From assembly GCA_938002665.1 (NCBI GenBank), contig CALLAE010000080.1, positions 1 to 34,937 on the forward strand: a stretch of 34,937 nucleotides of DNA, in the 5' to 3' direction. The position numbers were made by a program, and so were the translations under genes. The notes under the pieces were generated by a model, which saw only the letters and a program-made list of their open reading frames with translations, was not told the origin of the DNA and searched no databases. This document shows, piece after piece, positions 26,335 through 34,890 of this stretch. The stretch is from an uncultured Saprospiraceae bacterium (GTDB taxonomy: Bacteria; Bacteroidota; Bacteroidia; Chitinophagales; Saprospiraceae). How positions within the stretch are numbered: the first letter of the stretch is position 1; each line of letters opens with the position of its first letter.

Positions 26335-29300
26335 CTACAGTTTGATAAAAGATTTCGTGATGGTGCTTTCTTTATGTACGACTCTTATAAAGTACATGCC
26401 CGCTTGCAGGCCCTCTAGTTCTATAGTCTCTTGCTGAGCACTGACTTGTTTGCTGACTAAGATTTCACCAAGTCTTGAAACTAGTTCTATTCTTGAGTCT
26501 AGTAGGTTAGACAAGCTGACATTTAGACTTTCGTTAGCAGGATTTGGAAATACTTCAAGGTTATAGTTTGATGACAATTTTTCGTTACTAGATATCTTAC
26601 AAGCAGAGTCATCTACTATTTTCCAATCAGAAGATCTGATACCTTCACCATCGTAGACCAGTACTTTCCCTGCTGGTATCACGTCTATCATCTCACCATC
26701 CATCCATAAGCCTTCAGCTATTGCAAGGTCAGTCATAGTAGAGTTATTGCCACCCCACACTACGTACTGTAAAATTTCTTTTTCGGTGCCATCCACTTCA
26801 TAAGATAAAGCTAGCTCACTGCTGATCGCAGATATATCAAAGTCTACTTTTAAAAACACAGTTTCATTACCAGTTAGTGTTCCTGACTCTCCGCAGGCTA
26901 CTTGTAACTGACTTAATTCTGTCTTGTTATCATAGCTAACTAACCAGTAGTTGTCCAGTGCCATTGACGCTTCAGTAGTATTTTTTATCTCAATAATGCC
27001 ATCTGGATTTACCTCATTAATCACTAACCTTGAGGCAGGTCTTGGACAATTTTCTTTTGTTATTGTTAGACCATTAGAGAGCGAGAGACAACCATCAAGA
27101 TTAGCTAAAGGCATATTATCTCCTAGTCCAGAGATAGGCCCATCATAGCTGAGATGGTAGAGCATAGCCGTTCCGGCATCCGCCTCATCAAAGTTAATTT
27201 CATTCAGATTATCTACAGGTAGATCTGTAATCATTCCATTGTTATCTGTTATGATCCACTGACTATTAGCTCCGGTATTTCCAGATAGATTGATGTCGCT
27301 CTCTTGAATGATATCAGCTACACTATCTCCCACACAGAATGTAAAAGGTCCACCTGTAATTAGACCAGGTGTATTTTGGTATCTGAATATAGAAATGAAA
27401 TTAGACTTACTGTGGCAGCCATCTAATGCAAGAAAGTTACCACCCACAACTAGTCCCAGCATAGGACCAGTCGAGCTGACAGACCAAAGGACACAAGTAC
27501 CAGGATCAGATCCATCAAAATCCACATTGTATGGAGAAGTAGGAATCTCAAGTATCTCTGTACCAGACGTGTTAGTAATAACCCAGTACTGGTTGTCACC
27601 TATATTATTTACTAGATTGATCGCATCAGCAGGAATAAAATCTGGAATGCCATCACCGATACAAAACTCAAAGTATCCTAGATCGCTCTCTAGCTCTCCG
27701 CCACTCACATAGTCTCTTATGATCAGTATGTTATTAGATAAACTGTAGCAGCCATCCAGAGCACTGATATCAGCACCTGCTACTAGTCCTGAAAGGTTAC
27801 TATCATAACTTATATGGTATAACCAGCAGTTACCATCTCCTGCATTTTCAAAATCAAAACTTTCAGGATTATCGCTGACAGCAAGAATCATAGATCCCGC
27901 TGCGTCAGTTGCTATCCATGCACTCTGTCCCCCAGTGTTTCCTGTAAGCGCTATAGCACCAGCAGGTATATTGTCATTTTCTTCATCACCTACACAGAAA
28001 GTAAAAGGCCCACCAGTGATGCTGCCTCCTATAGCTTGTGATTTCGAAATGCTTAGGCTATTAGATAAGCCATGCTTTCCCACTAGATCTGTGTTAATAT
28101 TGTTACCTACTGTCAGCCCTTGGATGCCAGCTTCGTAACTTATGTTTCTTAGTATACAAACTCCAGGAGCTGTGCCTTCAAAGTTTTTCTGATCAGGAGT
28201 ATTGAGTAACTCAGTAATGATACCGTCCTGAGTTGTAAGTACCCACTGGTTCATTGTACCCGTCGTGCCCATGATGCTAACATTGTTCATCACATCTGCT
28301 TGCCCATCTGAGGTGCAGAAAGAAAATGGACCACCACTTATAGTACCTCCTTCCAGAGGTGTACAATCGTTTTTAGTTATTGTTATAAGATTAGATAGAC
28401 CATAACAACCATAGAGGTTATCTATAGATCCTCCTATCATTAGTCCTGTCACGACTCCTTGGTAACTAAGGTGTACTATATTACAGCTTCCTTCTGAAGT
28501 GAGGTCAAAATTCACTTCGTTATAAGACCCCGTAGGCAGATGAGTGATATTTCTATTTTGATCAGTCACTATCCATTGGCCAGTTCCTACATTGCCTGCT
28601 AGTGTTATACCATCAGCGGGTAGATAATCTGCTTGGTTATCACCGACACAGAATTCAAAGGGTCCTCCACTTATCATGCCTGCTACACTTTCTGTCTTGG
28701 AGATCATCACAGAGTTGGACCTAGCATAACATCCTGATACGTTAGATAGATCTTCTCCTATCTCTAGACCTGTAAGATTGTCATAAGTAATATTCCAAAG
28801 GTTACAGTAACCTAGTTCGGAATTATCAAATTCGAAATCTGAAAGATTGTTAGCTATTGCAGAAATGGTCATGCCATTAGTCAGGACCCACTGATTCATA
28901 AGTCCTGATCCCGTAGTAAAGGTTACATCAGCGTTAGAAATCCTGTCCATGGCACCATCACCTACACAAAAAATTATAGGACCTCCAGACAAAGTAGGAG
29001 CTGTTATTTCTTTTTTAGTAACCATGATAGGATTAGATCGACTGTAACAAGTGCTGGAAATTTCACTTCCTGATTCCAAAGTGCTAAACTGTCCACCTGC
29101 CTCTAGGCCTTTCAACCAGCCATCAAAAGTTACATGATAGATCAAGCAAGTACCCAGACCAAAATTAGAAAAGTCTACATCAGAGGGATGTGGTGGTACA
29201 GATATTATATTTTCTCCTGTAGCATCAGTTATCACCCATCTTGCATTAGCACCAATCTCTCCTGTGAGGCTGATGGCATCAGCAGGAATGTAACTTGTAG

Positions 29301-30381
29301 ATTGATTGTTTTGGCAAAAGGTGAATGGGCCACCAGTTATGACACCTCCATTCGGTTTATTTATAAGAACTGTCACGCTGTTAGAAGTCAGTTCTATGCA
29401 GCCGCCATTTGTTATCTGACTTATGTTAGACCCTATCAAGGTCGTACCGTCTCCAGAAAATCCGAAAACAAAGTAAGTTCCAGCGGTATAGTCACTAAGG
29501 TTAAGATCAGCAGATGATTCTGATACTCTTATGACATTGAAGTTTTCATCTGTTATCAGATAGTCAAAATCCTCAGGATTAAGAGTAGAATTATTTTGTA
29601 CCTGAAATTCTGCATCACCCTCACAAGCATAATAAGTATAAGTGCCATCCATAAGAAATACCTGACCACCATTGACGACTTCAGAGCAATCATTGACACA
29701 GGCTGCAGAAACAGAAATATCTTCTAGGTCCCAGATAGAATAAAATCCTACTACACCAGCTGCACAATATGGAAGTAATTCGAAACTGAATACAGTAGGT
29801 GCTACAACTAGGAAATTGCTGTTAGCATGAAAGTTAATCGTTTCTAGATTCCAGTCTCTAGTCGTCGGTATGTTATGTTCTTCGTAGATGACTTGATTAT
29901 TAGCTAGAATTCTTATGCCATACAAGGTAGGGTAGTTATTTAGAGCTGTGTTTCCATCTACCCAGTCAAACATGAGAGGTGCTTTTTGCTGGAAATTGAG
30001 TTCTTCTACTCTGATAGATTCTCCTATTAATGGCTCTACTAAGACATCAAATCTTAGCGCTTCTGAGCTGCCAGGAAGATAATCACAGAATGGATTGACA
30101 GCAATACAGATTGCATTAGTACCATTTAACCCCGGTGTACAAGAATGTGGATTGACCATGGGATTCTGTCTGTAGATATGATCTGCAGATAATCTTACAG
30201 CTCCATTATTAGCAGGTAAGGCCGTGAGCTCGCTGTAGTCACTGTTAGTGCCATTTGCGGCAACTGACTGACAAGCATTCATGTCAAAAGTGAGCACTGC
30301 TGGCTTAATATTACCGGCAATTACAGAATAAAAACATACGGTCAATAAAAGGATAGAAGCCGTGGAAATGATACGGTACAT
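26335..30381 (-). CDS. Giant T9SS-exported repeat protein with lamin-tail-like domain
   Basis: 1348 residues. The signal peptide (MYRIISTASILLLTVCFYSV) ends before AGN. Residues about 25-235 form a beta-rich N-terminal domain (SSEALRFDVLVEP, FYSIWDLEDISVSAAC). A divergent repeat (about 237-344) precedes seven clear repeats of about 110 residues (345-1112). Each begins GGxIxGGPFxFCVGD, continues with IPADAIxLxGNxG and W(I/V)xTD, then FDxxxxGxCxLxxISYxxxxxGL, and ends LxGCYxLSNxxxITK. Each has about three conserved cysteines. Residues about 1118-1265 resemble a lamin-tail domain (LVINEVNPDGIIEIKN). The last 80 residues are a type A T9SS sorting domain (LEVFPNPANESLNVSL...LQAGMYFIRVVH). It is probably a cell-surface filament or adhesin; there is no catalytic motif. 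A -7-like TATATTTG lies on minus at 30517-30510 but no matching -33 is seen. Confidence 0.88.
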   Translation of the reverse strand: MYRIISTASILLLTVCFYSVIAGNIKPAVLTFDMNACQSVAANGTNSDYSELTALPANNGAVRLSADHIYRQNPMVNPHSCTPGLNGTNAICIAVNPFCDYLPGSSEALRFDVLVEPLIGESIRVEELNFQQKAPLMFDWVDGNTALNNYPTLYGIRILANNQVIYEEHNIPTTRDWNLETINFHANSNFLVVAPTVFSFELLPYCAAGVVGFYSIWDLEDISVSAACVNDCSEVVNGGQVFLMDGTYTYYACEGDAEFQVQNNSTLNPEDFDYLITDENFNVIRVSESSADLNLSDYTAGTYFVFGFSGDGTTLIGSNISQITNGGCIELTSNSVTVLINKPNGGVITGGPFTFCQNNQSTSYIPADAISLTGEIGANARWVITDATGENIISVPPHPSDVDFSNFGLGTCLIYHVTFDGWLKGLEAGGQFSTLESGSEISSTCYSRSNPIMVTKKEITAPTLSGGPIIFCVGDGAMDRISNADVTFTTGSGLMNQWVLTNGMTISAIANNLSDFEFDNSELGYCNLWNITYDNLTGLEIGEDLSNVSGCYARSNSVMISKTESVAGMISGGPFEFCVGDNQADYLPADGITLAGNVGTGQWIVTDQNRNITHLPTGSYNEVNFDLTSEGSCNIVHLSYQGVVTGLMIGGSIDNLYGCYGLSNLITITKNDCTPLEGGTISGGPFSFCTSDGQADVMNNVSIMGTTGTMNQWVLTTQDGIITELLNTPDQKNFEGTAPGVCILRNISYEAGIQGLTVGNNINTDLVGKHGLSNSLSISKSQAIGGSITGGPFTFCVGDEENDNIPAGAIALTGNTGGQSAWIATDAAGSMILAVSDNPESFDFENAGDGNCWLYHISYDSNLSGLVAGADISALDGCYSLSNNILIIRDYVSGGELESDLGYFEFCIGDGIPDFIPADAINLVNNIGDNQYWVITNTSGTEILEIPTSPYNVDFDGSDPGTCVLWSVSSTGPMLGLVVGGNFLALDGCHSKSNFISIFRYQNTPGLITGGPFTFCVGDSVADIIQESDINLSGNTGANSQWIITDNNGMITDLPVDNLNEINFDEADAGTAMLYHLSYDGPISGLGDNMPLANLDGCLSLSNGLTITKENCPRPASRLVINEVNPDGIIEIKNTTEASMALDNYWLVSYDNKTELSQLQVACGESGTLTGNETVFLKVDFDISAISSELALSYEVDGTEKEILQYVVWGGNNSTMTDLAIAEGLWMDGEMIDVIPAGKVLVYDGEGIRSSDWKIVDDSACKISSNEKLSSNYNLEVFPNPANESLNVSLSNLLDSRIELVSRLGEILVSKQVSAQQETIELEGLQAGMYFIRVVHKESTITKSFIKL
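27046..29349 (-). repeat. Seven tandem coding repeats of about 330 bp
   Basis: Repeats of about 105-112 residues, each opening with a variant of GGPFTFCVGD and closing with LSN...I(T/S)K. DNA identity among the units is modest, so the array is old rather than recently expanded. The sixth unit has lost the GGPF motif (SDLGYFEFCIGD), and the seventh lacks one cysteine (GTAML in place of GTCxL). Confidence 0.92.
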
Positions 30382-30650
30382 AGTTAAAAGCTGTTATTCT
30401 TTAAAGAAATTCCTCGACCAGAACATCTACATGACTGGTGAAGCTTATAGTATTAGGCTCTAACTAGTTGATTATCAGTGGTTGTTAGGTCTGTAGACCT
30501 ATGCGTTAACAAATATATTAAGATTATTATTAATAGATAAATAATTGACAATCAATATGTCTATAATTATTGGTCATACAACCAAGTAGCTTTGTATTTT
30601 TTAGGCTGATTGATGAGTTGAGGCACAGAACTGTATGTGATATAGATGCG
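30382..30650. other. AT-rich intergenic region, no gene seen
   Basis: This stretch separates the minus-strand repeat-protein gene from the pseudogene on plus. On minus TATATTTG (30517-30510) resembles a -7 element; on plus TAGCTTTG (30587-30594) does too, but neither has a -33 TTG at the normal distance. No ORF was seen. Confidence 0.5.
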
Positions 30651-30747
30651 GAATCAAATTTTTGGATGGAATCAATGTGTTTAGAATCACATTTTTGGAT
30701 GGAATAATGTGTTTTGAGTCACTTTGTTGAAATGAATAAAGTGGTAG
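30651..30747. promoter_or_regulatory. Three tandem 32-33 bp operator-like inverted repeats
   Basis: Units start at 30651, 30684 and 30716. Units 2 and 3 contain inverted repeats with a constant 12-nt gap but different arms: CACATT...AATGTG and CACTTT...AAAGTG. Unit 1 has a less perfect version (CAAATT...AATGTG). The third unit overlaps the promoter of the AAA-ATPase pseudogene, so binding of a dimeric regulator there is inferred. Confidence 0.6.
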
Positions 30748-30752
30748 TTTTG
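30723..30752 (+). promoter_or_regulatory. Promoter of the AAA-ATPase pseudogene
   Basis: TTTG at 30723-30726, an 18-nt spacer, and TAGTTTTG at 30745-30752 (fits TAnnTTTG), 10 bp before the ATG at 30763. It overlaps the third inverted repeat. Confidence 0.55.
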
Positions 30753-30762
30753 TAATTATAGC

Positions 30763-31172
30763 ATGGAATTTCAAAGAAATATTAGCACTTCTCTAAAAGA
30801 ATGGAGGAAAAAGAAAGACAGAAAACCTCTCATTGTTCAAGGTGCAAGGCAAGTAGGTAAGACAACAGCAGTGATTGCTTTTGGGCAAGAAGCCTTTGGG
30901 GATTGCTTATTTTAATTTTGAAAAAGATCCAGCCTTACATGATTTATTCAAAGCAACAAAGGATCCAAAGCGGATAGTAAGAACCTGATTGCTATAGAAG
31001 TCAAAGCCGGAACTAATACCAAAGCCAAAAGTTTAAAAGTCTACAAAGAAAAATACAAGCCAGAGCTCAGTGTCAAAATCACTGCAAAAACTTATCTTTT
31101 GATGGCGAAAATCTCAATATACCTCTATTTTATGCTGAGCAGTTGTCAAAATTCCTTGACAAGGTCATATAA
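30763..31172 (+). pseudogene. AAA-ATPase/DUF4143 family gene, broken by frameshifts and an internal deletion
   Basis: The start reads MEFQRNISTSLKEWRKKKD and PLIVQGARQVGKTTAVIAFG, which is the Walker A (GARQVGKTT) of the DUF4143-type ATPases abundant in Bacteroidota. Near 30895 the frame shifts, and after the shift AYFNFEKDPALHDLFKA continues the family. At about 30975 hundreds of residues are missing: the sequence jumps to the C-terminal nuclease-like segment LIAIEVKAGTNTKAKSLKVY. A further shift leads to NLSFDGENLNIPLFYAEQLS and the stop at 31170-31172. An intact gene would be about 380-400 codons; 136 remain. It is certainly non-functional as a full protein. The promoter and operator repeats are still in place, suggesting recent decay. 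Confidence 0.88.
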
Positions 31173-31215
31173 TACTATTTAGATTAAGATAAGCTGGATA
31201 TTCTTAACATACAGA

Positions 31216-31250
31216 TTGTGAACATATGTTACTAGCAATCTTTATTTTTG
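31216..31250 (+). promoter_or_regulatory. Possible promoter of the aconitase gene
   Basis: TATTTTTG at 31243-31250 fits TAnnTTTG; the nearest TTG upstream (31216-31218) is 24 nt away, slightly long. The start codon would be only about 12 nt after the expected transcription start. Confidence 0.4.
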
Positions 31251-31268
31251 TTGCAAATTCAAACAGAT

Positions 31269-33545
31269 ATGGCATTTGATATAGACATGATTCGCAAGCA
31301 TTATGATGGGCTAGGCGATAAAATTGCTAAGGTAAAATCAGAACTTAACAGGCCACTTACCTTGGCTGAAAAGATTTTGTATGCTCATCTGCATGCAGAT
31401 TCTCCATTGAAAAATTATGGAAGAGGTAAGGACTATGTCTTCTATGCTCCTGATAGAGTAGCTATGCAAGACGCGACAGCACAGATGGCACTATTACAGT
31501 TTATGATGGCTGGAAAGTCCAAAGTGGCAGTACCATCTACAGTACACTGTGATCACCTTATCCAAGCCAAGATAGGTGCGGATGAAGATTTACAGAATGC
31601 GATCAATACAAGTAATGAGGTATTTAATTTCTTAGAGTCAGTATCTGATAAGTATGGCATCGGCTTTTGGAAGCCTGGTGCAGGAATTATACACCAAGTA
31701 GTCCTTGAGAATTATGCCTTTCCAGGTGGAATGATGATAGGAACAGATAGCCATACTGTCAATGCAGGTGGGCTCGGAATGGTAGCAATAGGCGTAGGTG
31801 GAGCAGATGCAGTAGACGTGATGGCGGGTATGCCATGGGAGCTCAAGAATCCTAAACTTATAGGTGTAAAACTGACAGGTAAGTTATCTGGGTGGTCATC
31901 CCCTAAAGATGTCATTCTCAGAGTAGCTGATATCCTTACAGTCAAAGGTGGGACTGGTGCCATAGTAGAATACTTTGGTGATGGTGCTCTCAGTATGTCA
32001 TGTACAGGGAAGGGTACAATCTGTAACATGGGAGCAGAGATAGGCGCGACAACTTCTACTTTCGGATATGATGAAAGTATGGACAGATATCTAAGAGCGA
32101 CAGATAGAGCTGATATAGCAGATGCTGCAAAGGCCGTCAAAGAGCACCTAACTGCTGATCCAGAATGTTATGCAGATCCTGACAAGTACTTTGATCAAGT
32201 GATAGAAATAAATCTTTCTGAACTGAAGCCATTAATCAATGGTCCTTTCACTCCAGATCTTTCTACTAATGCTGGGAAGGAAATGACTCAGAGAGCAACA
32301 GAAAATGACTGGCCATTGGATGTAGAATGGGGGCTGATAGGGTCTTGTACTAACTCTTCTTATGAAGACCTTTCCAGAGCCGCTTCTATCGCAAAGCAAG
32401 CTGTAGATAAAGGTCTCACAACAAAAGCAGAATTTGGGATCAATCCAGGTAGTGAACAAGTAAGATTTACAACTGAGAGAGATGGTATACTGAAGATATT
32501 TGAAGATCTCAATGCCACAATATTTACGAATGCATGTGGGCCCTGTATCGGTCAGTGGGCGAGATACAAAGATCCTATGAATGCTCCTAAGAATAGTATC
32601 ATCCACTCATTTAATAGAAATTTCTCCAAGAGAGCAGATGGAAACCCTAGTACCCATGCTTTTGTTGCCTCGCCAGAGATCGTTGCGGCTATCGCTATAG
32701 CAGGTAGATTGGATTTTAATCCTATGACTGATACCCTTACCAATGATAAAGGAGAACAAGTCAAACTAGATGAGCCTACTGGATTCGAATTACCACCTAA
32801 TGGCTTTGATGTAGAAGACAGAGGCTATAATGCGCCTGCTGAAGATGGTAGTGGTGTAGAGGTGAAAGTATCTCCTACTTCTGATAGACTACAACTTTTG
32901 ACCCCATTCAAACCTATCAAAGCGGATCAGGTAACAGAGATGCGAGTCCTAATAAAAGTAAAAGGCAAGTGTACTACAGATCATATCTCTATGGCTGGAC
33001 CATGGCTGACTTATAGAGGGCACCTAGAGAATATTTCTGAGAACTGCTACACAGGAGCGATCAACTTCTTCAATGACAAGGCCAACTCTGTGATCAATTA
33101 TATCTCAAACGAATATATACCAGTACCTGACTCCGCCAAGGCTTATCAGAAAGCAGGAATAGGAACAGTGGTCTTTGGAGAAGAAAACCTAGGAGAGGGA
33201 TCCTCTAGAGAGCATGCAGCGATGGAGCCTCGATTCTTAGGCGTCAATGCTGTTATCGTGAAATCTTTTGCAAGAATCCACGAGACCAACCTTAAGAAAC
33301 AAGGTATGCTAGCGCTGACTTTTGATGACGTAGCAGATTATGATAAAGTGAGACAAGATGATAAGGTAAGCATATTTGGATTTGATACAATGGAAGCGGG
33401 TAAGCCACTTATGATACATCTCATGCATGCTGATGGCACTGATGATCATTTCTTAGTGAATCATACTTACAATGAAGCACAGATACAGTGGGTGAGATCA
33501 GGTAGTGCTTTGAATAAGATAAGAGAAGATATGGGAGTAGCATAA
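31269..33545 (+). CDS. acnA: Aconitate hydratase
   Basis: 758 residues from ATG 31269 ([20 protein letters not shown]); the TTG at 31248 lies next to the -7 box and is unlikely to be the start. It isomerises citrate and isocitrate in the TCA cycle through a [4Fe-4S] cluster. Cluster ligands: Cys in [11 protein letters not shown] and two Cys in ACGPCIGQW. Other family motifs: [66 protein letters not shown], and swivel-domain [17 protein letters not shown]. Size and motifs match the mitochondrial-type aconitases of Bacteroidota (about 755 residues) rather than E. coli AcnB; the gene symbol follows common annotation. The gene stands alone between a pseudogene and a decayed region. Confidence 0.95.
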   Translation: MAFDIDMIRKHYDGLGDKIAKVKSELNRPLTLAEKILYAHLHADSPLKNYGRGKDYVFYAPDRVAMQDATAQMALLQFMMAGKSKVAVPSTVHCDHLIQAKIGADEDLQNAINTSNEVFNFLESVSDKYGIGFWKPGAGIIHQVVLENYAFPGGMMIGTDSHTVNAGGLGMVAIGVGGADAVDVMAGMPWELKNPKLIGVKLTGKLSGWSSPKDVILRVADILTVKGGTGAIVEYFGDGALSMSCTGKGTICNMGAEIGATTSTFGYDESMDRYLRATDRADIADAAKAVKEHLTADPECYADPDKYFDQVIEINLSELKPLINGPFTPDLSTNAGKEMTQRATENDWPLDVEWGLIGSCTNSSYEDLSRAASIAKQAVDKGLTTKAEFGINPGSEQVRFTTERDGILKIFEDLNATIFTNACGPCIGQWARYKDPMNAPKNSIIHSFNRNFSKRADGNPSTHAFVASPEIVAAIAIAGRLDFNPMTDTLTNDKGEQVKLDEPTGFELPPNGFDVEDRGYNAPAEDGSGVEVKVSPTSDRLQLLTPFKPIKADQVTEMRVLIKVKGKCTTDHISMAGPWLTYRGHLENISENCYTGAINFFNDKANSVINYISNEYIPVPDSAKAYQKAGIGTVVFGEENLGEGSSREHAAMEPRFLGVNAVIVKSFARIHETNLKKQGMLALTFDDVADYDKVRQDDKVSIFGFDTMEAGKPLMIHLMHADGTDDHFLVNHTYNEAQIQWVRSGSALNKIREDMGVA

Positions 33546-33570
33546 GCAACTCATAACATGTTACATACAT

Positions 33571-33604
33571 AAGGTTCTCTTTGTCGAAAAGGGAGCCTTT
33601 ATTT
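33571..33604 (+). terminator. Intrinsic terminator of the aconitase gene
   Basis: AAGGTTCTCTTT (33571-33582) pairs with AAAGGGAGCCTT (33588-33599) over 12 bp including two wobble pairs, followed by TATTTG. The U tail is short but the stem is strong. Confidence 0.82.
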
Positions 33605-34000
33605 GTTTCAATCTTCTTCATTCTAGTGGACGATAATTTTTAAGGAAAACGGATTGGCGGGAAAACGGTCTAGCGTTTGTTTCAATCTTTGGTTCTTTTT
33701 AAGGAAAACGGATTAGCGGAAAAAACGGTCTAGCGGTTGTTATAAACTTTGGTTCTTTTTTAAGGAAAACGGATTAGCGAAAAAACGGTCTAGCGGTTGT
33801 TATAAACTTTGGTTCTTTTTTAAGGAAAACGGATTAGCGGAAAAACGGTCTAGCGGTTGTTATAAACTTTGGTTCTTTTTTAAGGAAAACGGATTAGCGG
33901 AAAAACGGTCTAGCGGTTGTTTCAATCCTTCTTCTAGTGGATGAGGAGCTAGATTATTATGTTAGTGTTCAGTTTCAATCCTTTTTCTATTGTGATCTTT
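33605..34000 (-). repeat. Degenerate CRISPR-repeat-like motifs (GGATTGAAAC ends)
   Basis: GTTTCAATC starts at 33605, 33679, 33919 and 33972. Read on minus, the 33919 copy is ATCCACTAGAAGAAGGATTG followed by AAAC, close to CRISPR repeats of Bacteroidota that end in AAAACAAGGATTGAAAC (recalled, not searched). The 33605 copy (TCCACTAGAATGAAGAAGAT) and the 33972 copy are more degenerate. Spacings are 74, 240 (four times 60) and 53 nt, so this is not a working array. The cas6-like fragment at 34131-34423 gives context. Confidence 0.35.
33641..33918. repeat. 60-bp tandem repeat, about 4.6 units
   Basis: Units start at 33641, 33700, 33761, 33821 and 33881 and share AAGGAAAACGGATTAGCG and AAAACGGTCTAGCGGTTGT; the last three are almost identical. 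Each unit contains a 15-bp internal duplication (AAAACGGATTAGCGG / AAAACGGTCTAGCGG) and a tail GTT..AA.CTTTGGTTCTTTT. In the first unit the tail reads GTTTCAATC, in the middle ones GTTATAAAC. The array is noncoding: no start codon opens a frame through it. Confidence 0.95.
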
Positions 34001-34099
34001 AGCATTGGTATGGGTGCCGGGTAACTGTGGCACATAACCTATGTACTTGCCAGATTCTTGATCATACTCTATATGAGCTGCGAAGTCATAATTTTTCAA
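33962..34099 (-). pseudogene. hicB: Truncated HicB-family antitoxin gene
   Basis: Beginning with TTG at 34099, the frame reads (M)KNYDFAAHIEYDQESGKYIG then YVPQLPGTHTNAK, the conserved N-terminal two-thirds of the HicB core fold that binds HicA toxin. After about residue 34 the expected LDEL..NL helix is absent. The frame instead runs 11 residues through GTTTCAATC repeat sequence to TAA at 33962, so the C-terminal half was replaced by the repeat element at about 33998. No hicA is visible upstream on minus. Probably non-functional. Confidence 0.62.
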
Positions 34100-34130
34100 A
34101 AGTAGTTTTCGTAACTAAGATAAGTCATAA

Positions 34131-34423
34131 TTAGTTGAGATGCTGAATGGCACCATAGCCTCTGGCCACAGACTTACCTAAGCCTATATAATCAGGTAAG
34201 TAGGCATTGGATGTGAAGCTCCCATTAAATGCCAGCATTGTTCTATTCTTGAATTTGGTTTTGATGGGCGACAGAGACAGAACTGATAGGTGTTAAGTTC
34301 ATCGAGAGTGCTAAGAGTGATTTCGGTACTAATGATGTTTTTATGGGTCAGCAAGTACTTCCTGTTATCCAGATTCAATTCCTTGATTTTGGTAAAGTAA
34401 ACTCTCCTTGGTTTCTTTTTCAT
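34131..34423 (-). pseudogene. Frameshifted C-terminal fragment resembling Cas6 CRISPR endonuclease
   Basis: On minus, ATG 34423 opens a frame that ends in unrelated residues. Shifting frame near 34280 gives VLSLSPIKTKFKNRTMLAF, then NGSFTSNAYLPDYIGLGKSV, then ARGYGAIQHLN and a stop at 34131. The GLGKSVARGYG segment is the glycine-rich loop (GxGxxxxxGxG) near the end of Cas6 proteins, which process CRISPR RNA. The upstream part (RRVYFTKIKELNLDNRKYLL) is less diagnostic. Only about 95 codons remain and the N-terminal half is missing. Assignment rests on this motif and the neighbouring repeat motifs; another RAMP-fold protein is possible. Confidence 0.45.
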
Positions 34424-34890
34424 CTTAAATTGAATTTATGGAAAGTTCTCAACACCTTTTGGTGTCAACCTATTCTATGAGACTTCACCCTGTATCCAAA
34501 TAATATACATCAAGTTATTCTTTCCCAAAAAGTCACATTTTTCCTTTAAAAAACAAGGCCCTACAGTCACATTGACTATTAGTAATATGACATCGCGTCA
34601 TTTTTCATTTTTCCAAATGATATTTTGGGACTAAAAATTAATATTTTCCATTACATAGTAATAAAAGGTCAGAATGACCTAATATATATCCGCATATAGA
34701 AAATATGATTGAAAGGACTTTTCTTTGCACTTGTAATTGATGAAGGAAGTTCTCGATTCTCCACAAGAGATGAGATTAGAAGCCTGGATAGCAAATAACG
34801 ACTTTCATCAGTTCATTTTTTCAAAATCCATAATCATTAGAGTTTAAGAACACTTTAGTTCTCGTTAACAACATTTTAAAATTATCTATC
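34424..34890. other. AT-rich noncoding stretch with small palindromes
   Basis: No gene was seen. Small hairpins: ACACC-TTTT-GGTGT near 34455, ATGAC/GTCAT near 34587, and the perfect inverted repeat AGGTCA-GAA-TGACCT at 34666-34680. It probably holds the promoter of the gene starting at 34891, but no complete TTG/TAnnTTTG pair could be placed with normal spacing. Confidence 0.5.
34666..34680. promoter_or_regulatory. Perfect 6-3-6 inverted repeat
   Basis: AGGTCA-GAA-TGACCT, 210 bp upstream of the partial gene at 34891. The length and symmetry fit an operator for a dimeric regulator; no regulator is known from the sequence. Confidence 0.4.

Noticed and set aside
29134..29517. 127-codon plus-strand ORF inside the giant repeat gene
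   Set aside because: It lies opposite a well-supported T9SS gene, resembles no family, and its composition is what antisense reading produces.
33717..33943. Open frame through the 60-bp array giving a 20-residue repeat (KENGLAEKRSSG...)
   Set aside because: The period is divisible by three, so the frame stays open by construction; no start codon exists and the first unit is out of frame.
33605..34000. A functional CRISPR array
   Set aside because: Spacings are irregular, the putative spacers are identical repeats, and no intact cas gene is present.
34184..34423. 79-residue ORF as an intact gene
   Set aside because: Its second half loses the Cas6-like sequence, which continues in another frame; it is better treated as part of a frameshifted fragment.
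34666..34680. Identity with a eukaryotic hormone response element
   Set aside because: The match to AGGTCAnnnTGACCT is coincidental in a bacterium.
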